NCBI GenBank assembly: GCA_943324725.2
Contig: CALPMR020000087.1
Coordinates: 1-10,055 of the forward strand
Length of the DNA stretch: 10,055 bases
DNA from: Bordetella parapertussis
Lineage (GTDB): Bacteria > Cyanobacteriota > Cyanobacteriia > PCC-6307 > Cyanobiaceae
Direction of reading: 5' to 3'
Below, one piece after another: positions 1-7,700 of the stretch. The position numbers and the translations under genes were made by a program. Every line of letters begins with the position of its first letter. Within the stretch, counting starts at the first letter, position 1. The notes beneath the pieces were generated by a model. The model was not told where the DNA came from, searched no databases, and saw only the letters and a list, made by a program, of their open reading frames with translations.

Positions 1-240
1 GCGGAGGCGAAGGCCAATCCGAAGCTGGCCGATCGGCGCCGCTTCCTCGGGGTGGAGGGCAATCTGGGCAGCGAGCTGGGGCTGCCGGATGACTTCGTGG
101 TGAAGCTGATTGCAGCGGTGGGCAACTACGGCGAGATCTATGCGCGCAATGTCGGAGAGGGCTCGCCCTTGAAGATTCCCCGCGGCCCCAATCGCCTTTT
201 CCGGGACGGCGGGCTGCTGATCTCGCCGCCGTTCCGATGA
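1..240 (+). CDS. aapJ: Amino acid ABC transporter periplasmic binding protein, C-terminal end only (AapJ/NatF type)
   Basis: This is the last 79 codons of a gene whose start lies before the window; the frame is open from base 1 to the TGA at 238-240. The tail contains the stretch FLGVEGNLGSELGL, then a GNYGEIYARN motif and a final PRGPNRLFRDGGLL segment, the typical ending of AapJ/BztA/NatF-type binding proteins for acidic and neutral amino acids. Such proteins capture the amino acid in the periplasm and hand it to the permease pair. The permease gene that follows starts inside the stop codon of this one (ATGA, 237-240), so the two are translationally coupled. The signal peptide and most of the ligand-binding lobes are outside the window, so substrate specificity cannot be judged here. 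Confidence 0.88.
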   Translation, partial: AEAKANPKLADRRRFLGVEGNLGSELGLPDDFVVKLIAAVGNYGEIYARNVGEGSPLKIPRGPNRLFRDGGLLISPPFR

Positions 241-1211
241 GCCCGACTCCCTGGTGGCGTGACCGTCGCGTGCTCCCCTGGCTGCTGCAGGGGGTGGTGG
301 GTCTGGCGGTGCTGGTGGTGGTGGCCTGGCTGATGACCAACCTGGTGCGCAATCTCAGCGCCGCCGGGCTGCTGCTCAGCTGGCGCTGGTTGGGCCAGCC
401 GGCCGGTTTCGATCTCTCGGAAACGCTGCTGCCCTTCAACGCCTCGATGTCCTACGGCCGGGCCCTGCTGGTGGGCCTGCTCAACACCCTGCGGGTGATC
501 GTCTTCGCCCTGGTGGGCTCGAGTCTGCTGGGCCTGTTGGTGGGCATGGCCGCCTTCAGCCGCAACGGCCTGCTGCGTGGCCTGGCGAGGGTCTATGTGG
601 AGCTGGTGCGCAATGTGCCGTTGCTGCTGCAACTGCTGTTCTGGTATTTCGTCGTCTTTCTGGCCCTGCCCGACGGCGCCGCCGCCCTGGGCTGGCCGGC
701 GCTGATCCTGGCCAAGTCCGGGCTCTACATCGCCGGGTTCGCCGATGGCCGCTGGCAGCTGCCCCAGTTGCTGGCCAGCGGCTGGCAGGCTCCCGTGCAG
801 CTGTCGGTCGAGTTCGCGGCGCTGCTCACCGGCCTGATCACCTACATCGGCGCCTTCATCGCCGAGGTGGTGCGCGGCGGCATCGCCTCGGTGCCAGCGG
901 GCCAGTGGGAGGCGGCCAGCTCCCTGGGCCTGCATGGGTCCTCCATCCTGCGCCACATCGTCTTGCCCCAGGCCTTGCGGGTGATCGTGCCGGGCCTCAC
1001 CAATCAGTACATCAGCCTGGCCAAGGCGTCGTCCCTGGCCCTCGCCTGCGGTTTCACCGACCTCTATTCCGTGGCTGAAACCACCCTCAACCAGACCGGT
1101 CGGGCGGTGGAGGTGGTGCTGGTGCTGCTGGCGGCTTACCTGGCGATCGATCTGTTGATCTCCGCCGCCATGAATGGCCTCAACCGGCTCGTCCAGGTGC
1201 GGGAGCGCTGA
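237..1211 (+). CDS. aapQ: Amino acid ABC transporter permease, AapQ/BztB/NatG type
   Basis: This 324-residue inner-membrane permease is one half of the heterodimeric channel of a polar amino acid importer (HisM/GlnP family). After a first membrane segment (about residues 16-38) it carries the AapQ-like stretch with PAGFDLSETLLPF and the SYGRALLVGLLNTLRV entry to the permease domain. The cytoplasmic EAA loop that docks on the ATPase begins at E225 (EAASSLGL...LPQALRVIVPG). Further hydrophobic segments lie near 193-212 and 291-313. The ATG overlaps the upstream stop and the TGA overlaps the next ATG (TGATG, 1209-1213), so it sits in a translationally coupled run. From memory, proteobacterial AapQ/BztB proteins are about 400 residues, so this one is somewhat short. 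The cyanobacterial name natG would also fit. Family assignment is firm; the exact substrate is inferred. Confidence 0.93.
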   Translation: MSPTPWWRDRRVLPWLLQGVVGLAVLVVVAWLMTNLVRNLSAAGLLLSWRWLGQPAGFDLSETLLPFNASMSYGRALLVGLLNTLRVIVFALVGSSLLGLLVGMAAFSRNGLLRGLARVYVELVRNVPLLLQLLFWYFVVFLALPDGAAALGWPALILAKSGLYIAGFADGRWQLPQLLASGWQAPVQLSVEFAALLTGLITYIGAFIAEVVRGGIASVPAGQWEAASSLGLHGSSILRHIVLPQALRVIVPGLTNQYISLAKASSLALACGFTDLYSVAETTLNQTGRAVEVVLVLLAAYLAIDLLISAAMNGLNRLVQVRER

Positions 1212-2476
1212 TGAGCAAGAGCTCCGAGCCGTCGCCAATGTCGTTCGCCGCTTCAGCGGCACCCTCGCCGCTCCGGCGGCTGCAGCGGCAGCTGGCTCCC
1301 AGTGCCGCCGACGCCCTGCTGAGCCTGGGGCTGCTGGCCCTGATCGTCTGGGTCGCCCTGCAGCTGCTGGGCTGGGCCGTGGGCCGGGCCGACTGGGCGG
1401 TGGTCCAGCTCAACAGCATGCTGCTGCTGGTCGGCCGCTATCCCCTGGCCGAGCAATGGCGCCTCTGGTTGCTGGCCCTGCTGCTGGCGCTCCAGGCGGG
1501 CCTCAGCTGGGGCCTGTTGCGGGCCTGGCCCCGGGCCGATCGGCGTGAGCAGGCGCGCCTCTGGCCTCGCCACGATCGCATCGCCGCCCTGCTGATCGCC
1601 CTGCTCGCCCTGCTGCTGCCGTTCGCTCTGCACCTGGCCGGGCCCCTGCAGCTGAGCTGGTGGCTGCTGGCGGCCGCGCTGCTGGCCGTGCGCTGGGCGG
1701 CGGGTCGCTGGGGGGGGCAACTGCAGCGGCGGACCCTGAAGTCGGTGGCGGTTCTCTGGCCGCTGCTCTACCTGCTGGGGTTCTGGTTGATCGGCGGCGG
1801 CCTCGGCCTGGCGGCGGTGGCACCCGGCGACTGGGGCGGCCTGCTGCTCACCCTGGTGATGGCCAGCTTCGCCATGGCGCTGAGTTTTCCGCTCGGCGTG
1901 CTGCTGGCCCTCGGCCGGCGCAGCAGCCTGCCCTTGCTGCGCTGGGGCTCGGTGGCCTACATCGAATTCATCCGGGGTGCGCCCCTGATCACCCTGTTGT
2001 TCGTCGGACAGAACATCCTCGGCTTCCTGCTGCCCGGCGGCGCCTCGCCGGATCGCATCTGGCGGGCGGCCTGGGTGCTGACCCTGTTTGCCGCCGCCTA
2101 TCTGGCCGAGGCCGTGCGCTCGGGTCTGGCGGCCGTGCCGCCCGGCCAGCTGGAGGCGGCCCGCTCCCTGGGGCTCAGCCAGGCCCAGGCGATGCTGATG
2201 GTGGTGATTCCCCAGGCGCTGCGGGTGGCCCTGCCCGCCATGGTGGGCCAGTTCATCGCCCTGCTGCAGGACACCACCCTGCTGTCGCTGATCGGCCTGC
2301 TCGATCTGCTGGGCACGGCCCGGGGCATCATGGCCAACCCCGACTTCCTCGGTCACAGCAGTGAGCTGTATCTGGTGCTGGCTGTCCTCTACTGGGGCTG
2401 CTGTGCCTCCCTGGGGCTCGGCAGCCGGGCCCTGGAGCGTCGCCTTGATCCCCGCAGCGTCGCCAGCCGGCGCTGA
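1211..2476 (+). CDS. aapM: Amino acid ABC transporter permease, AapM/BztC/NatH type
   Basis: This 421-residue protein is the second permease subunit. Its N-terminal half is a series of Leu/Ala-rich membrane segments (about residues 36-59, 82-104 and several more up to ~205) linked by Arg-rich loops. The conserved transport domain follows from about residue 213 (LLLTLVMASFAMALSFPLGV), with the YIEFIRGAPLITLLF stretch typical of AapM/BztC and an EAA loop starting at E315 (EAARSLGL...IPQALRVALPAM). It should pair with the preceding permease and bind the ATPase encoded downstream. The start overlaps the upstream stop by one base. A run of eight G (1710-1717) lies in the N-terminal half, but the frame is intact across it. 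The gene is extremely GC-rich. The cyanobacterial name natH would also fit. Confidence 0.92.
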   Translation: MSKSSEPSPMSFAASAAPSPLRRLQRQLAPSAADALLSLGLLALIVWVALQLLGWAVGRADWAVVQLNSMLLLVGRYPLAEQWRLWLLALLLALQAGLSWGLLRAWPRADRREQARLWPRHDRIAALLIALLALLLPFALHLAGPLQLSWWLLAAALLAVRWAAGRWGGQLQRRTLKSVAVLWPLLYLLGFWLIGGGLGLAAVAPGDWGGLLLTLVMASFAMALSFPLGVLLALGRRSSLPLLRWGSVAYIEFIRGAPLITLLFVGQNILGFLLPGGASPDRIWRAAWVLTLFAAAYLAEAVRSGLAAVPPGQLEAARSLGLSQAQAMLMVVIPQALRVALPAMVGQFIALLQDTTLLSLIGLLDLLGTARGIMANPDFLGHSSELYLVLAVLYWGCCASLGLGSRALERRLDPRSVASRR

Positions 2477-2488
2477 ACTGCCGCCGGC
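2466..2488 (+). promoter_or_regulatory. GC-rich stem-loop spanning the aapM stop codon
   Basis: A 7-bp stem (2466-2472 with 2482-2488, GCCGGCG/CGCCGGC) encloses a 9-nt loop that contains the TGA stop at 2474-2476. No T-run follows, so it is not a classical intrinsic terminator. It lies at the start of the only sizeable gap (84 nt) in an otherwise overlapping operon and could protect the upstream mRNA 3' end or tune ATPase expression. The pairing is visible; the role is inference, and chance stems are common at this GC content. Confidence 0.3.
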
Positions 2489-2560
2489 GACCTCCCGCAC
2501 CAGCACCGCCTTCACCATTCGCTTTCGCTTCCTGTTCCCCTTTCAGCCCTTGCCGCGCCG

Positions 2561-3319
2561 ATGAACACGCCGAACCCTTGCCGCAGCGACGTGATGATCC
2601 ACGCCGAAGCCGTGGAAAAGTGGTATCCCAACGGCTTTCAGGCCCTGCGTGGCGCCAGCCTGACGGTGAATCGCGGGGAGGTGGTGGTGATCATGGGGCC
2701 ATCGGGTTCGGGCAAAAGCACCTTCATCCGCACCTTCAATGCCCTGGAGGATTTCCAGCAGGGCAGCATCACGGTCGATGGCATCGCCCTCTCCAACGAC
2801 GTGCGCCACATCGATGCGATCCGCCGCGAGGTGGGCATGGTGTTCCAGCAGTTCAATCTGTTTCCCCATCTCACCGTGCTCCAGAACCTCACCCTGGCGC
2901 CGGTGCTGGTGCGCAAGCGCCCGCGGGCCGAGGTGGAGCGACAGGCCCGCGCCCTGCTGGAGCGCGTCGGCATCGCCGAGCAGGCCGAAAAGTTCCCCGG
3001 CCAGCTCTCCGGCGGCCAGCAGCAACGGGTGGCGATCGCCCGGGCGCTGTGCATGGAGCCGCGCGTGCTGCTGTTCGATGAGCCCACCAGCTCCCTGGAT
3101 CCCGAGATGGTGCGGGAAGTGCTCGATGTGATTCAAGACCTCGCCGCCGATGACATCACCATGGTGGTGGTGACCCATGAGGTGCGCTTTGCCCGCCAGG
3201 TGGCCCACCGGGTGGTGCTGATGGATCAGGGCGAGGTGGTCGAGGAGGCGGAGCCGGAAACCTTCTTCACGGCGCCACGCCATGAGCGCACCCAACGCTT
3301 CCTGGAGCAGATTCTCTGA
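2561..3319 (+). CDS. aapP: Amino acid ABC transporter ATPase, AapP/GlnQ/BgtA type
   Basis: This 252-residue cytoplasmic ATPase powers the importer formed by the preceding permeases. All ABC motifs are present: Walker [10 protein letters not shown] (46-54), Q-loop Q96 in [10 protein letters not shown], signature LSGGQQQR (149-156), Walker B VLLFDEP (169-175, catalytic E174), D-loop SLDPE, and the switch histidine H206. Length is normal for the polar amino acid (GlnQ/HisP) subfamily. No clear Shine-Dalgarno precedes the ATG at 2561. Family members usually begin close to the [11 protein letters not shown] segment, so the ATG at 2594 (codon 12) is a credible alternative start. The aldolase gene begins 3 nt after its stop, implying co-transcription. 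In Nostoc the equivalent ATPase, BgtA, serves two transporters; sharing here would be inference. Confidence 0.94.
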   Translation: MNTPNPCRSDVMIHAEAVEKWYPNGFQALRGASLTVNRGEVVVIMGPSGSGKSTFIRTFNALEDFQQGSITVDGIALSNDVRHIDAIRREVGMVFQQFNLFPHLTVLQNLTLAPVLVRKRPRAEVERQARALLERVGIAEQAEKFPGQLSGGQQQRVAIARALCMEPRVLLFDEPTSSLDPEMVREVLDVIQDLAADDITMVVVTHEVRFARQVAHRVVLMDQGEVVEEAEPETFFTAPRHERTQRFLEQIL

Positions 3320-3322
3320 ATC

Positions 3323-4120
3323 ATGGTCGACACAATTGCCAACCCGGATGCCACACCGGCCAGCCTGCAGCGCTTCCGGGCGCGCCTGGCCGCCGGCGAG
3401 TCGCTGCTGGGAGCGGTGCTCACCCTGGCCAGTGCGCCGGTGGCGTCCCTGTTGGCGGCCAGCGGTTTCGACTGGCTCTGGATCGATCTCGAACATGGCG
3501 CCATCAGCCTCGAGAGCGCCCAGCAGATGATCTGGGCCAGCCAGGGCACGGCGGCGGTGCCCCTGGTGCGGGTGCCCTGGCATGAGCCCTGGCTGGTCAA
3601 ACCGTTGCTCGATGCCGGCGCCATGGGGGTGATCACGCCGATGGTGGAAAGTGCCGAACAGGCCGCCACGGCGGTGGCCGCCCTGCGCTATCCGCCCGCC
3701 GGGATGCGCGGCTATGCCCCCACCCTGGCGCCGGCCCGCTGGGGGCTGTCGGTGGCCGACTATGCGGCGGTGGCCGATCGGGCCCTGCTGGCGATCGTGC
3801 AGATCGAAACGGCGGCGGCCGTGCAGCGGATCGAGCAGATCGTGGCGGTGCCCGGGCTGGATCTGGTGTTTGTGGGCCTCTATGACCTCTCCGGCTCCCT
3901 GGGGCTGCTGGGTCAGGTGGAGCACCCGCTGGTGGAGGCGGCGGCCCAGCGGGTGCTGGATGCGGCCCAGCGGGCCGGTGTGGCGGCGGGCACGATCGCC
4001 CTGGATCCGGCCACGAGGCGCCGCCGGTTGGAGCAGGGTTTCAGCTTTGTGGCGGTCGCCACCGATGGCTCGCTGCTGACGGGTGCCGCCAGGCAGGTGC
4101 TGGCGGAATTGGGGCGCTGA
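3323..4120 (+). CDS. HpcH/HpaI-family class II (metal-dependent) 2-oxo acid aldolase
   Basis: The 265-residue product matches the HpcH/HpaI aldolase family, which splits 4-hydroxy-2-oxo acids into pyruvate and an aldehyde using a divalent metal. The known catalytic set of E. coli HpaI (D42, H45, R70, E149, D175) maps with exact spacing onto D55, H58 (in WIDLEHG), R83 (LVRVPW), E162 (IVQIETA) and D188 (VFVGLYDLSGSLG). GVITPMVES (102-110) is the usual barrel strand after the substrate-binding region, and PAGMRGYAP holds the conserved Arg-Gly. The enzyme is therefore predicted to be active and cytoplasmic. The natural substrate cannot be read from sequence: 2-keto-3-deoxy sugar acids, 4-hydroxy-2-oxoheptanedioate and citramalyl-type substrates are all handled by relatives. 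It starts 3 nt after the transporter ATPase stop, so it is probably the last gene of that operon. Confidence 0.9.
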   Translation: MVDTIANPDATPASLQRFRARLAAGESLLGAVLTLASAPVASLLAASGFDWLWIDLEHGAISLESAQQMIWASQGTAAVPLVRVPWHEPWLVKPLLDAGAMGVITPMVESAEQAATAVAALRYPPAGMRGYAPTLAPARWGLSVADYAAVADRALLAIVQIETAAAVQRIEQIVAVPGLDLVFVGLYDLSGSLGLLGQVEHPLVEAAAQRVLDAAQRAGVAAGTIALDPATRRRRLEQGFSFVAVATDGSLLTGAARQVLAELGR

Positions 4121-4168
4121 CGGTATTGAAAACAGGGAGGAACAGAACCAGCCAATCGGAGCAGACTT

Positions 4169-4211
4169 GCCGCGGCTTCCCCTGCTGGTGCGGGGCTGAT
4201 TCCGACGCGGC
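4169..4211 (+). terminator. Possible 3' hairpin after the aldolase gene
   Basis: An outer 6-bp stem (GCCGCG 4169-4174 with CGCGGC 4206-4211) encloses an inner 4-bp CCCC/GGGG stem (4179-4182 with 4192-4195). It lies about 50 nt after the aldolase stop, where the operon transcript would be expected to end. No T-tract follows, so termination is only a guess; it could instead be a 3' end stabiliser or chance pairing in GC-rich DNA. Confidence 0.22.
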
Positions 4212-4600
4212 ATCTGACCTCCAGCGACGATGGTTGCATCAGCGCAGTTCAGCTTCTGGCGCTGGAATGTCATGAGCTTGCAGCAGATTCAGCGCTCTCT
4301 GGCTGTTCATCTCGCCTATGGAGGCCATGGTCCGCAGCCGTGCTGCCCCCGCTAAGGCTGTCGTGATCCTGGCTCTGAACAAACCTGCAGCGGCGCCCAA
4401 CCTGGTGAGCAGCCAGGGGGCGTTCGTCATGGTCGGCCAGCGGCTGGCCCCGGCCCCAGCAGCGCTGCTGGCTCCAGCGGTGACTTGCCTCGATCGCTGC
4501 CGCACTTGCCTGAGCCGCTGGCATCCTGGACATGCAGCGGGCCCTGATTCGGCGGCTAATCAAGCCAGGAAATGGATCACATCCAGATCGGTGCGTTCGG

Positions 4601-4628
4601 TTAACACACAGTAAAATCTTGCTCAAAT
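4601..4628 (+). promoter_or_regulatory. Candidate sigma-70-type promoter for the protease gene
   Basis: TTAACA (4601-4606, five of six to the -35 consensus) is followed after 16 nt by TCAAAT (4623-4628, four of six to the -10 consensus), in the AT-richer part of the gap about 100 nt before the protease start. TAAAAT at 4612-4617 and TAAGAT at 4665-4670 are alternative -10 boxes without good -35 partners. The evidence is consensus matching only. Confidence 0.22.
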
Positions 4629-4729
4629 CCTCCCTTGGCAGCTGCTTTGGCTTTGCCTGTCGACTAAGATCTGGAAATCAGACGGCAACATGAGCCGCCA
4701 ACACAAAGACTAAGTAGTCCATTTCTCGC

Positions 4730-7700
4730 ATGACGACCCAATTCTTCGGTTCTGATGACGGGCTTTTTGCTCAAGTGAAGTCTCTGGAAGAGGCTCTCTG
4801 GCTGGTGGAGGCCAGGTTGGATTCCTGGGCTTATGATCAACCTTATGATTCATTGACGAGTCGGGTTCGAAGTCGAGAAAGTCGCAACAGTTCCGCCCCT
4901 ATTTCTGCAGGAGTGGTCGGCGGTATGGCGGATGAATGGCAAGGCGAAAACGAAGGCCTTGGCCTCTCAACTGGTCTGGAGATTGTCAATACATTATCTT
5001 TAAGCTGTGAGAAGAGCCCATCCTTTGCCTCTTCTGGTGGTCATGGCGAACGCTTGGGTTTGAACCTTGATTGGTCGCCAGCAGCGAGTCCCAGTCAGGC
5101 GGAAATCGTTCTGCTCACTGATGTTGCCCATGCCTTGCTTCAACGTTCAGGGGCTCAGTCCTCGGGCGATGCTCGTGAACCGGACTCCTGGCTCGATTGG
5201 AATCGTCGGGATGGGGAGAGCGGTTTAACGAATGGCGAGTCACCCGCTGATCAAGCGCTGACGATCGCGCTCAAGGAAGGCAGTCCATCCTCGGCGCAGC
5301 CTTCCCCGGCGGATCTCGATGCGATCAATCCGCTCTACCACCTCAGGGGATGCGGTTGCTGCGCTTGCAGCATGCCCGATGTTTTCGCCCCGCATTCAGT
5401 CAGCGCCAAAGTCGTATCGACGAGGTCGTCAGCGCTGCCAGGGCCCCAGGCACCTCTGGCGGCACCGGCGGCGGCGGCATCCTTGCAGGTGCTGGGGAAC
5501 TATTTGCAATCTGGCTTCTGGACATCTAACGGAACGATCCCGCGTCGCTACAATCTTGGTACAACTGGTCGCAATCCCAATGCTGGGCAACTTCTCTACA
5601 ATATTTCTGGTTGGGGCTCGGATGCAAATGGGTTAACCGCGGACAGGAAGGCTTTGGTGCGTGAAGTCTTTAAGCTTTATAGCGCGGTCTTGGGCATCAA
5701 CTTCCAGGAGACAACGTCAACGGGCACTGAGGTTGATTTCTTCTTTCGAGATAACGCATCAGGAGCCTACTCCTCGCCGGCCGGAAGTAGCTATGGCGAT
5801 GGGGTTGACTGGTCGGAAATCAATATAGCATCGAGCTGGTATGGATCAAGCTCTCAGTATAATGGATATACTCTTCAAACGACTTTGCACGAAGTTGGCC
5901 ATTCGCTTGGATTGGGCCACCAGGGAAATTATAACGGAACTGTTGACTACGCCACCCAGGCTGTTTACGCCAATGATTCATGGTTTGAGTCCATGATGTC
6001 GTATCTGCCGCAAAATAGCAGTCCGTATTTCAATGTTTATAATCCCGTTACGGCTGCGGCAGGCATCAGTTACAGCTGGCTTGAGACGCCGATGGCGGCG
6101 GATTGGATCGCCTTGGATGCGATTTATGGCCCCCAGGGCTATGGCGTCAACCGGTCTTTCCTTGGGGATACAGTTTATGGAGTAAATACAAGCATCACCT
6201 CAGCCGTCAGCGATGTCTGGAACAAATTCAGCACCAATGCTGGCTTGACCACTTTTACATTGATCGACGGAGGCGGCTATGATCTTTTGGATGTCAGTAA
6301 TTTCGGCACTAACCAGGTCATCAACCTGCTCCCTTCTTCTTCGGGATCGACGTCACCTTCTTATTCCAATATTGGCGACAAAGTTGGCAATCTTACGATT
6401 GCCGTGGGCACCATCATCGAGGCTGCAAACGGTGGAAGTGGCGCCGATACTTTTTACGGCAATGATGTCGCGAACACCTTCAGGGGTAACGGCGGTAACG
6501 ATAGCTTTTATGACAGTATAGGCTCTGATATTTACTATGGTGGAGACAACATAGACGCTCTCTTCTTCGCGGAGTCCGTCAACCTCTTCACGGTCGCCTA
6601 CAATTCCTCCACTTCTTTCCTTTCAGTAGCCAAAAATTCTTCTGCTGACGTCGATCTGGTCTCCAGTGACATCGAGTCCATCAGCTTTGGCGGCGCTGTC
6701 TATGCCTTCGCTGGCTTTGCCGATAGCACGCCCCCAACGTTGCTGAGTTCGACCCCAGCGGACAATGCTCAGCTGGTGGCTGCGGCAGCCAATATCGTTC
6801 TGAATTTTTCTGAAACTGTCCAGGCGGGCACTGGTGTTATTGTTATTTCTAATGGCTTGGATGTGCGATCTATCAGTGTTACAGACGCAAGTCAGGTTGC
6901 TTTTATTGGTGCCACTGTTACGATTAATCCCTTCCTGGACCTGGCCGCTAATTCCACTTATTCGATCCAGCTTGCCGCCGGAGTAATCAAGGATATTTCG
7001 GGCAACAGCTTTGCTGGTATTTCCGATGCCACCACGCTCAATTTCACAACGGCGCCTTCGCCAGTTCTCTCGATCGCAGCCAGCGATGCGCTCAAGGCAG
7101 AGGGCAACAGCGGCAGCACTGTCTATAGCTTCACGGTCAGCCGCAGCGGCGATCTGAGCGCCAGCAGCACAGCGCTGTGGAGCGTCAGTGGCTCGGGCGC
7201 CAATCCAGCTAGTGCCAATGATTTTGCCAGTGGCTCCTTTGCCGGCGGCACGGTCTCGTTTGCCGCCGGCGAATCGAGTCAGCTGATCACTGTGCTGGTG
7301 GCTGGCGACACGGTTGTCGAAAACGATGAGGCGTTTGCCGTGACGCTGTCCACCGCCAGCAACGCCACCATCTCCACAGCCATCGCCTACGGCACGATCA
7401 ATAACGATGACGCGCCGCCGCAATTGTCGATTGCAGCCAGCGATGCGCTCAAGGCGGAGGGCAACAGCGGCAGCACTGTCTATAGCTTCACGGTCAGCCG
7501 CACGGGAGATGTCAGCGGCGGCAGCAGTGTCAATTGGGTGGTGAGTGGTTCGGGGCTCAATCCGGCAGATGCCAGCGATTTCGGCGGCAGTTTTCCTTCC
7601 GGCACGGTTGTGTTTGCCGCGGGTGAAACCAGCCAGCAGATCACGATGAATGTTGTCGGCGATGTCAGCGCTGAGTTTGATGAGGGCTTCACCGTCACCC

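Larger units (their letters stand above)
4121..4729. other. 609-nt intergenic region, no convincing gene
   Basis: The stretch separates the transporter/aldolase operon from the protease gene. It has open frames on both strands (for example + 4318-4614, 98 codons; - 4270-4626, 118 codons; - 4239-4505, 88 codons), but none shows a recognisable domain and none has a clear ribosome binding site. The longer minus-strand frame is rich in Gln, His and Arg, as non-coding frames of GC-rich DNA usually are. The upstream two thirds is GC-rich like the operon; the last ~130 nt is more AT-rich and probably contains the promoter and leader of the protease gene. Decayed gene remnants are possible but not demonstrable by eye. 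Confidence 0.5.

Noticed and set aside
138..1262. Long minus-strand open frame opposite the first permease (also 1253-2518 and 2543-4273)
   Set aside because: These frames are Gln/His/Gly/Arg-rich antisense shadows of the well-supported permease, ATPase and aldolase genes.
1710..1717. Run of eight G in aapM (and seven G at 9010-9016 in the protease) as phase-variation tracts
   Set aside because: Both genes are intact across the runs, and such short G runs are common at this GC content; no evidence of switching.
3032..3039. HIP1 octamer GCGATCGC
   Set aside because: I noticed only one exact copy, so it gives little taxonomic or functional information.
4318..4614. 98-codon plus-strand open frame in the intergenic region
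   Set aside because: No recognisable domain and no ribosome binding site; Ala/Pro/Leu-rich composition is expected by chance in GC-rich DNA, and the opposite strand is open too.
4270..4626. 118-codon minus-strand open frame
   Set aside because: Gln/His/Arg-rich composition typical of a non-coding frame; no motif recognised.
4690..4713. Seven-codon upstream open frame (MSRQHKD) ending 16 nt before the protease start
   Set aside because: Too short to distinguish from chance, no Shine-Dalgarno, and no attenuation-type codon pattern.
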